From positions 62,001 through 126,000 of the forward strand of contig JAFGOZ010000390.1 of the NCBI GenBank assembly GCA_016926235.1: a stretch of DNA of 64,000 nucleotides, given 5' to 3'. A program made the position numbers and the translations under genes. This document shows positions 43,947 to 53,500 of this stretch, piece by piece. The stretch comes from Bacteroidales bacterium (GTDB taxonomy: Bacteria; Bacteroidota; Bacteroidia; Bacteroidales; UBA10428). The notes beneath the pieces are model-generated. The model did no database searches and was not told the origin of the DNA. It worked only from the letters and a program-made list of their open reading frames with translations. Position 1 is the stretch's first letter. Each line of letters begins with the position of its first letter.

Positions 43947-43981
43947 AGATATTCTATCGATTTTAATGAACGTTATAAATG

Positions 43982-44017
43982 AAAGTGTATTGGATAAGTT
44001 CCGGTACACTTTTTTTG
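43982..44017 (+). terminator. Terminator of htpG
   Basis: AAAGTGTA (43982-43989) / TACACTTT (44005-44012), a perfect 8-bp stem with a 15-nt loop and a T-run to 44017. It lies 36 nt after the stop. Confidence 0.8.
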
Positions 44018-44024
44018 AATCATG

Positions 44025-44546
44025 CTACATAAATTGTTCCAATTCCTGCTTAATGAAATCGAGCGCAATACGGGTAGGCGATTTTTCCATTTCCATTTCG
44101 GTTTCCAGTATTGCTTTGCTAAAGGCAAGAGCCTCAGCATCCGGTCCGACGTTGTCTGCAGCAGTATTTATAAGTTTTAAAAGATTTGCCCGGGCACCTT
44201 TCACCACATCCCATGCTTTTATTGATAAATAGACCTGCTGCGATAAATTATGCTCAAATTCGGCGCGTATGGAACTTAAAAGTTCACTTTGCAGATCTTT
44301 TGCTTTCATACCTGGTTTGGAGGTCCTCATAATAAGTGATTCGGGAGATATCCTCTCTAATAGTAAGGCAATTCTTTCATAAGCCTGGAGCCGGATAGGA
44401 GTAATTATTTTTTGATTATTAATAACTAAATCTAACCGTTGTTTTTCGTGCATACTTTTAAAAAATGAATTTAAAAGTAAGTAAGCAGTAATAAAAACAA
44501 CCAAGGATGGTATTGTATATTTAATTATTTCAAGCAAGGTAGCCAT
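44025..44546 (-). CDS. Membrane-anchored conserved hypothetical protein
   Basis: 173 residues. One N-terminal membrane helix (about 8-27, IIKYTIPSLVVFITAYLLLN) is followed by a charged, helical cytoplasmic part (FFKSMHEKQRLDLVINN ... LQAYERIALLLERISP) with a coiled-coil look. The second half (RAEFEHNLSQQVYLSIKAWDVVKGARANLL) is also helical. I recognise it only as a Bacteroidetes conserved protein. Possible roles such as scaffold or energy-linked factor are guesses. It is convergent with htpG and divergent from the class I aminotransferase. Confidence 0.65.
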   Translation of the reverse strand: MATLLEIIKYTIPSLVVFITAYLLLNSFFKSMHEKQRLDLVINNQKIITPIRLQAYERIALLLERISPESLIMRTSKPGMKAKDLQSELLSSIRAEFEHNLSQQVYLSIKAWDVVKGARANLLKLINTAADNVGPDAEALAFSKAILETEMEMEKSPTRIALDFIKQELEQFM

Positions 44547-44637
44547 ATTTTGGTTTTATTTTGTGTATACAATATTACATAATTTCTTCCTAAAAGTGTA
44601 CTTTTACAAGCTAATCTGAACAATAAACGATAAATAC

Positions 44638-45831
44638 ATGGAAAAATTGTCAAATCGTATTTCAAGTATGTTACCTTCGGCTACAGTTGCAATGAATAAA
44701 AAAAGCAATGATCTAAAAGCGCAGGGGATTGATATTATTAATCTGAGTGTTGGAGAGCCTGATTTTAATACACCGCAACATATAAAAGACGCAGCAAAAA
44801 AAGCTATTGATGACAATTACTCGTTTTATACAGATGTAGCGGGTTATAAGGATTTATTACAGGCTATTTCAGAGAAATTTAAAAGAGAAAACAATCTTGA
44901 ATATGGATTAGACCAGATTTTAGTATCAAATGGGGGGAAGCATTCCATAGCTAATGCTTTGATGGCTCTTGTTGATAAAGGTGATGAGGTTATAATACCA
45001 GCTCCTTACTGGGTGAGTTATTATGAACTTGTGAAATTAGCGGAAGGGGAAAATGTGGTGATCAATGCAAATATTGACAATGATTTTAAAATAACTCCTG
45101 AGCAACTTGAGAAAGCAATTACTTCCAAAACGAGGGCACTTATATTATGCTCACCCAGTAATCCAACAGGAAGTGTATATTCAAAAAAGGAGATGCAAGG
45201 ATTAGTGAATGTTCTATTAAAATTTCCACAGGTTTTTGTTATTTCTGACGAGATATATGAGCATATAAATTTTGTGGATAAACACGTGAGCATTGCACAA
45301 TTTGAAGGGATGAAGGATCGGGTGGCAGTAATCAATGGTGTTTCGAAAGGTTTTGCCATGACAGGATGGAGAATTGGTTATATGGGGGCACCGGCATGGT
45401 TGGCTAAGGCTTGTATAAAATTACAGGGCCAGTTTACAACAGGAGCATCATCGATTGCACAAAGGGCATCATTAGCCGCGCTTACAGGAGGATTAGAAAC
45501 TGTGTATGAAATGCGTAAAGTATTCTTAAGAAGACGTGATTTGGTAGTGCAAAAAATGTCGGAGATTAGTGGCTTAAAATACAATATTCCGGAAGGGGCT
45601 TTTTATGTATTTCCGGATGTAAGCAATTTTTTTGGAAAATCAGATGGAACAGGCATTATTAAAGATACAAATGATATGAGCCTTTACTTACTTGAAAAAG
45701 CTCATATTGGCACTGTACCGGGTATAGCGTTTGGTGATCCCAATTGTATAAGGATATCCTATGCAACATCAGATGAAAAGCTTGTGGATGCAATGCAGAG
45801 AATGAAAGATGCCCTGGATAAATTAAGATAA
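44638..45831 (+). CDS. Class I/II aminotransferase (aspartate aminotransferase type)
   Basis: 397 residues with fold-type I features: INLSVGEPDFNTPQHI at the N-terminus, LVSNGGKHSIANALM, YEHINFVDKHVS in the central domain, the Schiff-base lysine in NGVSKGFAMTGWRIGY (K~236), and IRISYATSDEKL with the substrate-carboxylate arginine at the C-terminus. This is the 1-gamma aspartate aminotransferase type found in many bacteria. Aromatic or prephenate substrates are possible. Its stop lies 3 nt from the convergent receiver protein gene. Confidence 0.92.
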   Translation: MEKLSNRISSMLPSATVAMNKKSNDLKAQGIDIINLSVGEPDFNTPQHIKDAAKKAIDDNYSFYTDVAGYKDLLQAISEKFKRENNLEYGLDQILVSNGGKHSIANALMALVDKGDEVIIPAPYWVSYYELVKLAEGENVVINANIDNDFKITPEQLEKAITSKTRALILCSPSNPTGSVYSKKEMQGLVNVLLKFPQVFVISDEIYEHINFVDKHVSIAQFEGMKDRVAVINGVSKGFAMTGWRIGYMGAPAWLAKACIKLQGQFTTGASSIAQRASLAALTGGLETVYEMRKVFLRRRDLVVQKMSEISGLKYNIPEGAFYVFPDVSNFFGKSDGTGIIKDTNDMSLYLLEKAHIGTVPGIAFGDPNCIRISYATSDEKLVDAMQRMKDALDKLR

Positions 45832-45834
45832 TTG

Positions 45835-46221
45835 TCAGAGCTTCTGTACAACGTACTCAATACGTTTTAGAAGGTAATCAATATCAATGGGTTTAATTAT
45901 ATAGTCAATAACTCCCAGGTCAATGGCACGGTTTCTGTCTTCAGGATCTTTACGGGCAGTGATAACAATTACTTTTATATCTTTTGTGTCGTCATTGGTT
46001 ACAATTTCTTCCAGAACTTCAAATCCATCAATTTCCGGCATCATGATATCTAAGAGTACAAGGTCAGGTTTTTCTTTTCGAATTATTTCAAGTGCATTTT
46101 TACCATCAAATGAAGTAATTGGGGCATATCCTTCTTCTTCCAATATGTTTTGTAACAATAGATTATTGGAGGGAGAATCGTCCACAAGTAATATTTTTAC
46201 ATCTTCTTTGTTTGTCATCAT
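45835..46221 (-). CDS. Single-domain response regulator (CheY-like receiver)
   Basis: 128 residues with only a receiver: D14/D15 acidic pair, acceptor D58 in LVLLDIMMPE, switch TARKD and K-P in IIKPIDIDYLL. No output domain, so it probably acts by protein contact, as CheY or Spo0F does. Kinase and target are unknown; neither neighbour is a kinase. It is convergent with the aminotransferase gene. Confidence 0.92.
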   Translation of the reverse strand: MMTNKEDVKILLVDDSPSNNLLLQNILEEEGYAPITSFDGKNALEIIRKEKPDLVLLDIMMPEIDGFEVLEEIVTNDDTKDIKVIVITARKDPEDRNRAIDLGVIDYIIKPIDIDYLLKRIEYVVQKL

Positions 46222-46360
46222 TAAAATTTGATAGTTATTAGTTTAACCACAGTCTTTAAATACAAAATTAATAAAGAAAGATTGGGATGTAACAAAAATA
46301 AAACGTTTTCAGTTTAATAAATAATGCATTAAATTAATAATAAATTTTCAATTAAAAAAT

Positions 46361-47245
46361 ATGAAATCTCAAAACATTGCAGCTAAAATACTCTTAATAG
46401 TGATTATCACCATTTTTTCAGGATGTAAGAAGGAGCCAAACTTTTTTACGGTTAACCAGGATATTGAATTTGGTCAACAACTCCAGGCAGAAATTGAAGC
46501 TGATCCTGCAACGTACCCTATCCTGGATGAGACCCAGTATCCGGAAGCCTATCAACATTTAAGAAGGATAAGGGATGCGTTATTGGAATCTGATGATCTA
46601 AAGTATGCAGACCGCTTTGAATGGAAGGTAACAATAATAAATGATGATGAAGTGCTGAATGCATTCGCCGCACCCGGAGGATATATGTTTTTTTATACAG
46701 GGCTGATTAAATATCTGGATCAGGAATCTTATTTTGCTGGAGTAATGGCTCACGAAATGGCCCATGCTGACAGGCGGCATTCTACCAAAACCATGACAAA
46801 GGTTTATGGGTATTCGATTTTACTGAGTATCCTTTTAGGAAAAGACCCTTCAAAAATGCAGGAGATAATCAGGGACCTGGCACTTGGTCTTGGTGCTTTA
46901 AAATTTTCCAGAGAACATGAGTATGAGGCGGATGAATATGCTGTTCGCTACCTTGATGATACAAAATATCATTCACGGGATATAGCAGGATTCTTTGAAC
47001 AACTTACTGACGATGGCAAACTTGGAGGTCGTTCTCCTGAGTTTCTTAGTACCCACCCTGATCCGGGTAACCGTATTGAAGCTATTGATAAAGTATGGAA
47101 AAGCCTGGGAAGTAAAAATGGCCTCAAGGAAGATTATACAGGCAGTTGGCTTGAGTTTCAAACAAGCTTGCCAGCCACTAAGAAAAGTTGTTCGTGGTAT
47201 AACTCATTTTATTATTTAAAGAAGGCTAATCATACAGAAAAATAA
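46361..47245 (+). CDS. M48-family metalloprotease lipoprotein
   Basis: 294 residues. N-terminal lipoprotein signal MKSQNIAAKILLIVIITIFSGCKKEP with Cys at about 22. The zinc site HEMAH lies in AGVMAHEMAHADRRHS, and a second glutamate motif, EHEYEADEYAV, supplies the third ligand as in BepA/Oma1-type M48 peptidases. EFLSTHPDPGNRIEAI is characteristic of the family. It is likely anchored in the envelope and involved in outer-membrane protein quality control, by analogy with BepA. Single gene. Confidence 0.9.
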   Translation: MKSQNIAAKILLIVIITIFSGCKKEPNFFTVNQDIEFGQQLQAEIEADPATYPILDETQYPEAYQHLRRIRDALLESDDLKYADRFEWKVTIINDDEVLNAFAAPGGYMFFYTGLIKYLDQESYFAGVMAHEMAHADRRHSTKTMTKVYGYSILLSILLGKDPSKMQEIIRDLALGLGALKFSREHEYEADEYAVRYLDDTKYHSRDIAGFFEQLTDDGKLGGRSPEFLSTHPDPGNRIEAIDKVWKSLGSKNGLKEDYTGSWLEFQTSLPATKKSCSWYNSFYYLKKANHTEK

Positions 47246-47298
47246 TCCTTACTTGGCACTTTCTTTTGGTAGCTTTACTAATCAATAGCTATATATTA

Positions 47299-47766
47299 TT
47301 AAAATATTTCTCTCGTTAAGTATCCTGTATAATCTTTCAAAATCCGTTTATACGATTCGTCAAAAAGCTTGGATGAAATAATAAAATCAGCCGTAGATCT
47401 GTTGCAGGCTGTAGGAATATTATAGAGAGCTGTTATTCTTAATAAAGCCTTTACGTCAACATCATGGGGTTGTGGTTGCATGGGATCCCATAAAAATATC
47501 ATAATATCAATTTCTCCTTCTGCGATCATGGCACCTAGTTGCTGATCTCCTCCAAGCGGACCTGATTTCAATTTTTGTACACTTAATGCGGCTTTACGGG
47601 AATTCCTATTCATTTTAAGTAAAGCTTCTTCCACAAGTCTTCCGGTAGTGCCAGTGCAAACAAGTTTATGACTTGCTAACACCTCCCAGTTCCATTCAAC
47701 CCATTCAATTAAGTCTTTTTTGCGATTATCGTGAGCCACCAGGGCAATTGTTTTTATCTCTTTCAT
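47299..47766 (-). CDS. mgsA: Methylglyoxal synthase
   Basis: 155 residues. IALVAHDNRKKDLIEWV and CTGTTGRLVEEAL form the phosphate-binding part. GPLGGDQQLGAMIAEGEIDIMIFLWDP and PQPHDVDVKALLRI hold the catalytic aspartates and histidine of methylglyoxal synthase, and NIPTACNRSTADF closes the site. The enzyme converts dihydroxyacetone phosphate to methylglyoxal, a bypass of lower glycolysis when phosphate is short. Length is normal. Single gene, minus strand. Confidence 0.95.
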   Translation of the reverse strand: MKEIKTIALVAHDNRKKDLIEWVEWNWEVLASHKLVCTGTTGRLVEEALLKMNRNSRKAALSVQKLKSGPLGGDQQLGAMIAEGEIDIMIFLWDPMQPQPHDVDVKALLRITALYNIPTACNRSTADFIISSKLFDESYKRILKDYTGYLTREIF

Positions 47767-47883
47767 ATGTTTTGGTTTTTTATCAACAATGATGCAAAGA
47801 TAATATACTTTTTTTCCTTTGACTTTAACTTCATGTTAAGCCTGTACTAATTTGTACTAGATGTATTGTGTATATGAATAATT

Positions 47884-48993
47884 TTAGATATTGAGTGTAG
47901 CTCCCAGCGAAAAGAACGATTTTTCTTCATCAATAGGAGTGAAGTAGTAAGTTAATTTATCCCTGCTTTCCTTTGCAACATCAATTAAACCTAAACCCGC
48001 GCTTCCATCGGATGAAGCTTTACCGGAAATCAGGATTTTTCGGTACATGTTCGTCAACTCTTCTTTTGTAAAGGTGTTTATGCGGTTAATGTGGTCCCGG
48101 AGATTTTCAATTTCATCTTTTCTTATATAATTTGCTGCGTTCATGGCGTAATAATCTTTTTCAACACTCATAAGGAAAATTCCTTCTCTACGCCCGTTAA
48201 TTTGTAATGAATGTTTGCCAATATTTTGTAATATTTCTACCAGCATATGATAAGTTCTTTTCTTTATAACAAAGTTACGAAATTGCTGCTGGATATTGTT
48301 TTCAATCATCTTTAAAATTGGGATGATTGATGCCTGTTGGAAGTCACCTTTGCAAACAATGAGTATATTGCCTTCTCTCATCTTATCATATATTTGCTTC
48401 GCAATAGTGATATTAAAATCGGGATCAGCTGAAGGTACACTATTGGGATTTACGTCCAATTTTACCTGGAGGTAAAAAAAGGAATAGTATCCGTCAAAGT
48501 CCTCAAATTCATATTCCAGTTTATGACCCGACTTTCTTGCCATTTCTATTAATCCCAAGCCTGCGCCACCTTTCTTTGTTCTTCGGTTATCCGATAAAAC
48601 GCGAAGGTGTAAATCTTTCAGCTGGTCCTTGTCCATGTTATTTATGGTCTCTATCTGGCCTTGTATCTCTTTAATCTGTGTATTTTCAATCAGGTTACTG
48701 GAAATAATATAAACTTTGGAGCCAACACTTCTGGTAATAAACATTCCTTCTGGATAGTCACGGTCTTCAAAAAACTCTGTTTCTCCATGTCTTACAATGT
48801 TTTGAAAACACTCAGCCAGAAGGAAGGAAATTTTATTGGTTATTCGTGAGAGTTCACTTATACTATTTATATTTCTTTCGCTTAAGTCAATTAATCTGCC
48901 TGTTATTTCATCGCTAAAATTGCCCTTATATATAAAAGTAAGATTGTCCTCACTGAAGTAATTAAAAAATTCATACAGGATATTTGAGTTCAT
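47884..48993 (-). CDS. Tandem SiaB-like (DUF6272) ATPase-fold protein
   Basis: 369 residues made of two homologous halves (about 1-180 and 190-369). Each ends with an ATP-lid-like motif: GGAGLGLIEMARKSGHKLEY near 143 and GSAGLGLIDVAKESRDKLTY near 329. Each also has LxxRVLSD/RKILISG and an NIxxH element (FQNIVRHGE, LQNIGKHSL) that fits the N box of GHKL ATPases. In SiaB-type proteins one such domain regulates a phosphatase partner; here two are fused. No phosphatase gene is adjacent. A regulatory kinase-like role is inferred. Confidence 0.82.
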   Translation of the reverse strand: MNSNILYEFFNYFSEDNLTFIYKGNFSDEITGRLIDLSERNINSISELSRITNKISFLLAECFQNIVRHGETEFFEDRDYPEGMFITRSVGSKVYIISSNLIENTQIKEIQGQIETINNMDKDQLKDLHLRVLSDNRRTKKGGAGLGLIEMARKSGHKLEYEFEDFDGYYSFFYLQVKLDVNPNSVPSADPDFNITIAKQIYDKMREGNILIVCKGDFQQASIIPILKMIENNIQQQFRNFVIKKRTYHMLVEILQNIGKHSLQINGRREGIFLMSVEKDYYAMNAANYIRKDEIENLRDHINRINTFTKEELTNMYRKILISGKASSDGSAGLGLIDVAKESRDKLTYYFTPIDEEKSFFSLGATLNI

Positions 48994-49284
48994 GGTACTC
49001 CCTACATTAATTATACGAATTTAACTAAAAATTTTCATCCTGTATAAATTATTTAACTATAAGAAGTTGAATGATATGGGATTTCAACATTAAAGTGTAA
49101 AGTATTCCCAATGCTGATGAATCATTCATAGTTTGTAATTCTGTTACAGGGTTGATCAATACTTTTGTTAAACAAAAAATAACCTTTATTAAATTAAAAT
49201 TGTGGTTGGTTGGTCAAAAAACTAATAATTCAAGTAATAAATATAATCATAAAAAGTTATTATTGTCAAAATTTTCATGAATTT

Positions 49285-50328
49285 ATGTTATTATCAAAGA
49301 AAACAATTCGGGTAAGTATACTAATACTATTATTGATTATAGCCGTGATGGTAATTACCGGATACCGGTACTTTCAGATGGTTTATGGTAAGAATGTTGA
49401 TTTTACAAAAGGTGATGAGGTTAATGTTTATGTATATACAGGTGAAGTTTATCTTACTACGTATAAGAAACTATGCCCTTATCTGATAGATTCAACCAGT
49501 TTTAAATGGGTTGCATCAAAAAAGAAGGCTAATAATAAATTCAAACCAGGGAAATACAAATTAAGAAGGGGGATGAGTAATAATGAGCTTGTCAACATGT
49601 TAAGAGGAGGTTTGCAAAGTCCTGTTAAATTGGTGTTTAACAATATTAGAACACTTGAGGAGCTTGCTTCAAAGGTTTCTTTACAAATAGAAGCCGATTC
49701 GATAGAGATAATAAATTTACTAAATGATGAAACTTTCCTGAAGGAGTATGGATTATCAAAAGAAACCGTCATGTGCGTATTTATTCCCAATACGTATGAG
49801 CTTTATTGGAATACTTCAGCAGAAGGGTTTTTTAAAAAAATGTTCCAGGAATATGAAAAATTTTGGACAAAAGACCGGCTGAATAAGACTGAGAGTATTG
49901 GGTTAGATAAATTTCAGGTTATTACCCTTGCCTCAATTGTTGATGAAGAGACTACAAAAAAGGATGAAATGCCTGTAATTGCAGGTGTCTACATGAACAG
50001 ACTTAAGAAGGGGATGAGGCTGCAGGCTGATCCGACAGTTATTTTTGCTGTAGGTGATTTTACTATCAGAAGAGTACTTGATAAGCATAAAGAATTTGAC
50101 TCACCTTATAATACTTACAAATATTCAGGATTGCCACCAGGGCCTATTTCCATGCCCAGTATTACTGCTCTCGATGCCGTATTAAATTACAAAGAACATA
50201 ACTATCTTTATTTCTGTGCGAAAGAGGATTTTTCCGGTTATCATAATTTCGCCAAAACATATGAGCAGCATTTAAAGAATGCGGAACGTTATAAAAAAGC
50301 ATTAAATAAACTTAAAATTTACAGATAG
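49285..50328 (+). CDS. mltG: Endolytic murein transglycosylase MltG
   Basis: 347 residues from the ATG at 49285 (MLLSKKTIRVSILILLL); the frame also opens at a TTG at 49210, which is less likely. One N-terminal membrane helix (about 9-29) anchors a periplasmic YceG domain. The catalytic glutamate lies in ITLASIVDEETTKKDEMPVI, followed by YMNRLKKGMRLQADPTVIFA and the SPYNTYKYSGLPPGPISMPS motif. The enzyme cuts nascent glycan strands to set their length during peptidoglycan synthesis. Confidence 0.94.
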   Translation: MLLSKKTIRVSILILLLIIAVMVITGYRYFQMVYGKNVDFTKGDEVNVYVYTGEVYLTTYKKLCPYLIDSTSFKWVASKKKANNKFKPGKYKLRRGMSNNELVNMLRGGLQSPVKLVFNNIRTLEELASKVSLQIEADSIEIINLLNDETFLKEYGLSKETVMCVFIPNTYELYWNTSAEGFFKKMFQEYEKFWTKDRLNKTESIGLDKFQVITLASIVDEETTKKDEMPVIAGVYMNRLKKGMRLQADPTVIFAVGDFTIRRVLDKHKEFDSPYNTYKYSGLPPGPISMPSITALDAVLNYKEHNYLYFCAKEDFSGYHNFAKTYEQHLKNAERYKKALNKLKIYR

Positions 50329-50472
50329 AGGGAAGATTTTTCGATTTGAAGTAATTTTCATTTTTCGGACTGGGCTTTCAAAGAGATTATGACGGGTTGT
50401 GTCCTAATCTGGTTTAATTTCATTAAATTTATATCTCCGGATTTAACAAATGAAATAAACTAATATCTGTCA

Positions 50473-53400
50473 ATGTCTATTCGAAAAGCTTTCGATTTAA
50501 ATACCTTGCCTTCGGGTTTTTTTAATGTGTCCTTCAACCTGTTGATGCAGAAAAGGATACAAAAGGTTATGCTTATTTGTAGCAATTATGATGCTTTTAT
50601 ATTGGAAGAAGATGGACGAATAGATGAACAACTATATATTGAGTATTTTTCTCAGAACCTCAGGAACTCGCCACAACTATACAAGGTGAATTCGGCTGGA
50701 GAAGCCTTTAATTTACTTAAAAATGAACCAATCGACCTTGTTATTGAAATGTTAAATATTGCTGAAATTGATACTTTCAAATTAGCAAACGAGATAAAAA
50801 AGTTATATCCTCAAGTTCCCATTGTTGTATTGACTCACTTTTCGAGAGAAGTTTCATTAAAATTACAATATGAAGACCTGAGTCATGTGGATCATGTGTT
50901 TTGTTGGTTGGGTAATGCGGATTTGTTGCTGGCAATAATTAAGCTTTTTGAGGATCGTTTAAATGCACCTTTTGATATGGAAGATGTTGGGGTTCAGGCA
51001 ATATTGCTCGTGGAAGATTCTGTAAGGTATCTATCCTCATATTTACCAATTCTGTATAAAATTGTTCTCAATCAGGCGCATGAGTTCATGAATGAAGCAT
51101 TAAACGAACATGAAAAGATGTTGAGAATGAGGGGCCGTCCAAAGATACTTGTTGCTAAAAATTACGACGAGGCAATAAACCTTTATAATCAATATAAAGA
51201 TAACCTGCTCGGGGTAATAACCGATATAAGCTATAAAAAATCGGCAACCAGGCGTGATGAACAAGAAAAAGCAGGTTTGAAATTAGCCAGATATATACGT
51301 CAGAATGATCAGTTTTTACCTATACTTATACAATCATCTGATATTGGAAATGAAAAATATGTCCAGGAAATCAAAGCAGGATTTTTGTATAAATATTCTG
51401 ACACAGTATCTACTGAGCTGCAAAATTTTATTTCCAAACATTTTGGTTTTGGTGATTTTATTTTCCGGGACCCGGATACCCAGCAAGAGATTTACAGGGC
51501 ATCTGACCTTACTTCGCTTCAGAAAATGATACAATGTATTCCTGATCCAATATTGGAATATCATGCCAGTCGCAATGAAATATCCAAATGGCTGAATTCC
51601 AGAGCTTTGTTTCCAATTGCAAAATTGTTTAAGCATTTAAGAATCAATGATTTTCCGGATCTTAATTTGGTCCGCTCATATATTGACCATACTATATCTC
51701 TTTACCGGTCAGGAAAAGGCAGAACAATTATTGCAGAATTTGAGAGGTCCCGCTACAATAAATACATGATGTTTTCGAAAATTGGAGATGGTTCGGTGGG
51801 AGGTAAGGCCAGAGGATTGGCATTTGTAAACAACTTGATCGAAAAATATAGTTTGCATGATAAATATGAAAATACTACTATTTCTATACCAAGGACTGTT
51901 GTAATATGCACAGATATTTATGATGAGTTTATGCGTAATAACGGTTTGTTTGACAAAGTTTTTTTGGAAATTGAAGATGAAGAAGTTTTAAGTTATTTTA
52001 TAAGTGCCCAATTGCCTGAGAGTTTAATTAAGGATTTGCACGCCATTGTTAAACAAATGAAAAATCCAATTGCTATTCGCTCATCCAGTAAATTGGAAGA
52101 CTCACATTATCAACCATTTGCAGGAATTTATAATACATACATGGTGCCTAATGTTGCCAGCAACCTTGATAAAACTGTTTCAATGATAGCAACAGCTATA
52201 AAATGTGTTTATGCTTCGGTATTTTTTAAAGAAAGCAAAAACTATTTAGGTGCGACGATGAATTCAATAGATGAGGAGAAGATGGGAATTGTATTGCAGG
52301 AGGTTTGTGGGCGTCAATTTGAAAATTATTTTTATCCGGCCATTTCGGGAATAACACAATCTATGAATTACTATGCCATTGAACCTGAAAAACCAGAAGA
52401 TGGTATTGTTAAAATGGCAGTTGGCCTGGGTAAGTATGTTATGGGAGGAGGGCTTTCTTTGAGGTTTTGTCCCAAACATCAGGATAAAATTATACAATTG
52501 TCATCAACAGAAGATATCATAAAAAATACACAAAAAGACTTTTTTGCCCTTAGCCTTGACCCGGAGGCATTTGTGCCTTCGGTAAATGATGAGGTTAACC
52601 TTTGTAAAATGAACATAGGTGAAATAAACGATCATGTAATGCTCCGCTATATGGCGTCAACATATGATATGGAGAGTGATACAATAAAAGATGGCCTTTA
52701 TCGTGAGGGTCGGAAAATAATTACTTTTAACCCAATATTGTGCAATGATGCAATACCAATTGCGAATATAATTACAGATTTGCTCTCAATAGGATATTCC
52801 GAGATGAACAGACCCATCGAAATTGAATTTGCCGTAGATATAGATACAAGCGGTACACAAAATCATACTTTTAGTATTTTACAAATAAGGCCTATTGTTG
52901 AAAATTACAAACAACTGCCTATTGAAATAAGCACGTTCTCTCAATCCGATATACTTTTGGAAGCCAGTTCTGCACTTGGTTCGGTATATGAAACGGATAT
53001 CAAGGATTTTGTTTTTGTCGACTCATTGGGTTTTGATGCTGCAAATAATCGTACAACTGCGATTGAGATTGGAAAGTTGAATGAAATGTTGCAAAAGGAA
53101 AACAGGTCATATGTGCTTGCAGGACCCGGAAGATGGGGCTCGAGTGACCCATGGTTGGGTATCCCTGTAAAATGGGCACAAATATCTGGTGCGGCTGCCA
53201 TTATAGAATATAGCATTGAGGGGAAGGTAATTGAACCAAGCCAGGGCACACATTTTTTTCATAATATAATTGCATTAGGTATTGGTTACATCTCTTTGGA
53301 TATATTAGCAGGGAAAGATTATTTTGATATTGAATTTCTGCAAAAGTACGTACCCATTCATACCAAAGGACCTGTTAAATATTGGCACTTTGAACATCCC

Positions 53401-53490
53401 ATGGCAGTACTAATTGATGGCAAAATACAAAAAGGGATTGTACTAAAGCCCGGAGAGATTTCAAAATTTAGTAAATTGTCAAAGATTTAA
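50473..53490 (+). CDS. PEP/pyruvate-binding protein with N-terminal receiver domains
   Basis: 1005 residues. Residues ~30-170 look like a degenerate receiver (KVMLICSNYDAF ... IDLVIEMLNI). Residues ~175-330 are a second receiver-like domain (AILLVEDSVRYL, GVITDISY near 248, LPILIQSSD). After a linker, a PPDK N-terminal domain spans ~440-870: GGKARGLAFVNNLIEK near 442, IAIRSSSKLEDS near 532 and LQIRPI near 810. PPDK_N is the ATP-grasp-like part of PEP synthase and pyruvate phosphate dikinase; the swivelling His and TIM-barrel domains are absent. Regulation or partial activity is likely. glutamate dehydrogenase starts 10 nt downstream. Confidence 0.8.
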   Translation: MSIRKAFDLNTLPSGFFNVSFNLLMQKRIQKVMLICSNYDAFILEEDGRIDEQLYIEYFSQNLRNSPQLYKVNSAGEAFNLLKNEPIDLVIEMLNIAEIDTFKLANEIKKLYPQVPIVVLTHFSREVSLKLQYEDLSHVDHVFCWLGNADLLLAIIKLFEDRLNAPFDMEDVGVQAILLVEDSVRYLSSYLPILYKIVLNQAHEFMNEALNEHEKMLRMRGRPKILVAKNYDEAINLYNQYKDNLLGVITDISYKKSATRRDEQEKAGLKLARYIRQNDQFLPILIQSSDIGNEKYVQEIKAGFLYKYSDTVSTELQNFISKHFGFGDFIFRDPDTQQEIYRASDLTSLQKMIQCIPDPILEYHASRNEISKWLNSRALFPIAKLFKHLRINDFPDLNLVRSYIDHTISLYRSGKGRTIIAEFERSRYNKYMMFSKIGDGSVGGKARGLAFVNNLIEKYSLHDKYENTTISIPRTVVICTDIYDEFMRNNGLFDKVFLEIEDEEVLSYFISAQLPESLIKDLHAIVKQMKNPIAIRSSSKLEDSHYQPFAGIYNTYMVPNVASNLDKTVSMIATAIKCVYASVFFKESKNYLGATMNSIDEEKMGIVLQEVCGRQFENYFYPAISGITQSMNYYAIEPEKPEDGIVKMAVGLGKYVMGGGLSLRFCPKHQDKIIQLSSTEDIIKNTQKDFFALSLDPEAFVPSVNDEVNLCKMNIGEINDHVMLRYMASTYDMESDTIKDGLYREGRKIITFNPILCNDAIPIANIITDLLSIGYSEMNRPIEIEFAVDIDTSGTQNHTFSILQIRPIVENYKQLPIEISTFSQSDILLEASSALGSVYETDIKDFVFVDSLGFDAANNRTTAIEIGKLNEMLQKENRSYVLAGPGRWGSSDPWLGIPVKWAQISGAAAIIEYSIEGKVIEPSQGTHFFHNIIALGIGYISLDILAGKDYFDIEFLQKYVPIHTKGPVKYWHFEHPMAVLIDGKIQKGIVLKPGEISKFSKLSKI

Positions 53491-53500
53491 TTTTATTCCT

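Noticed and set aside
46222..46360. Regulatory element between the receiver and protease genes
   Set aside because: Only AT-rich sequence is visible, with no repeat or promoter match strong enough to report.
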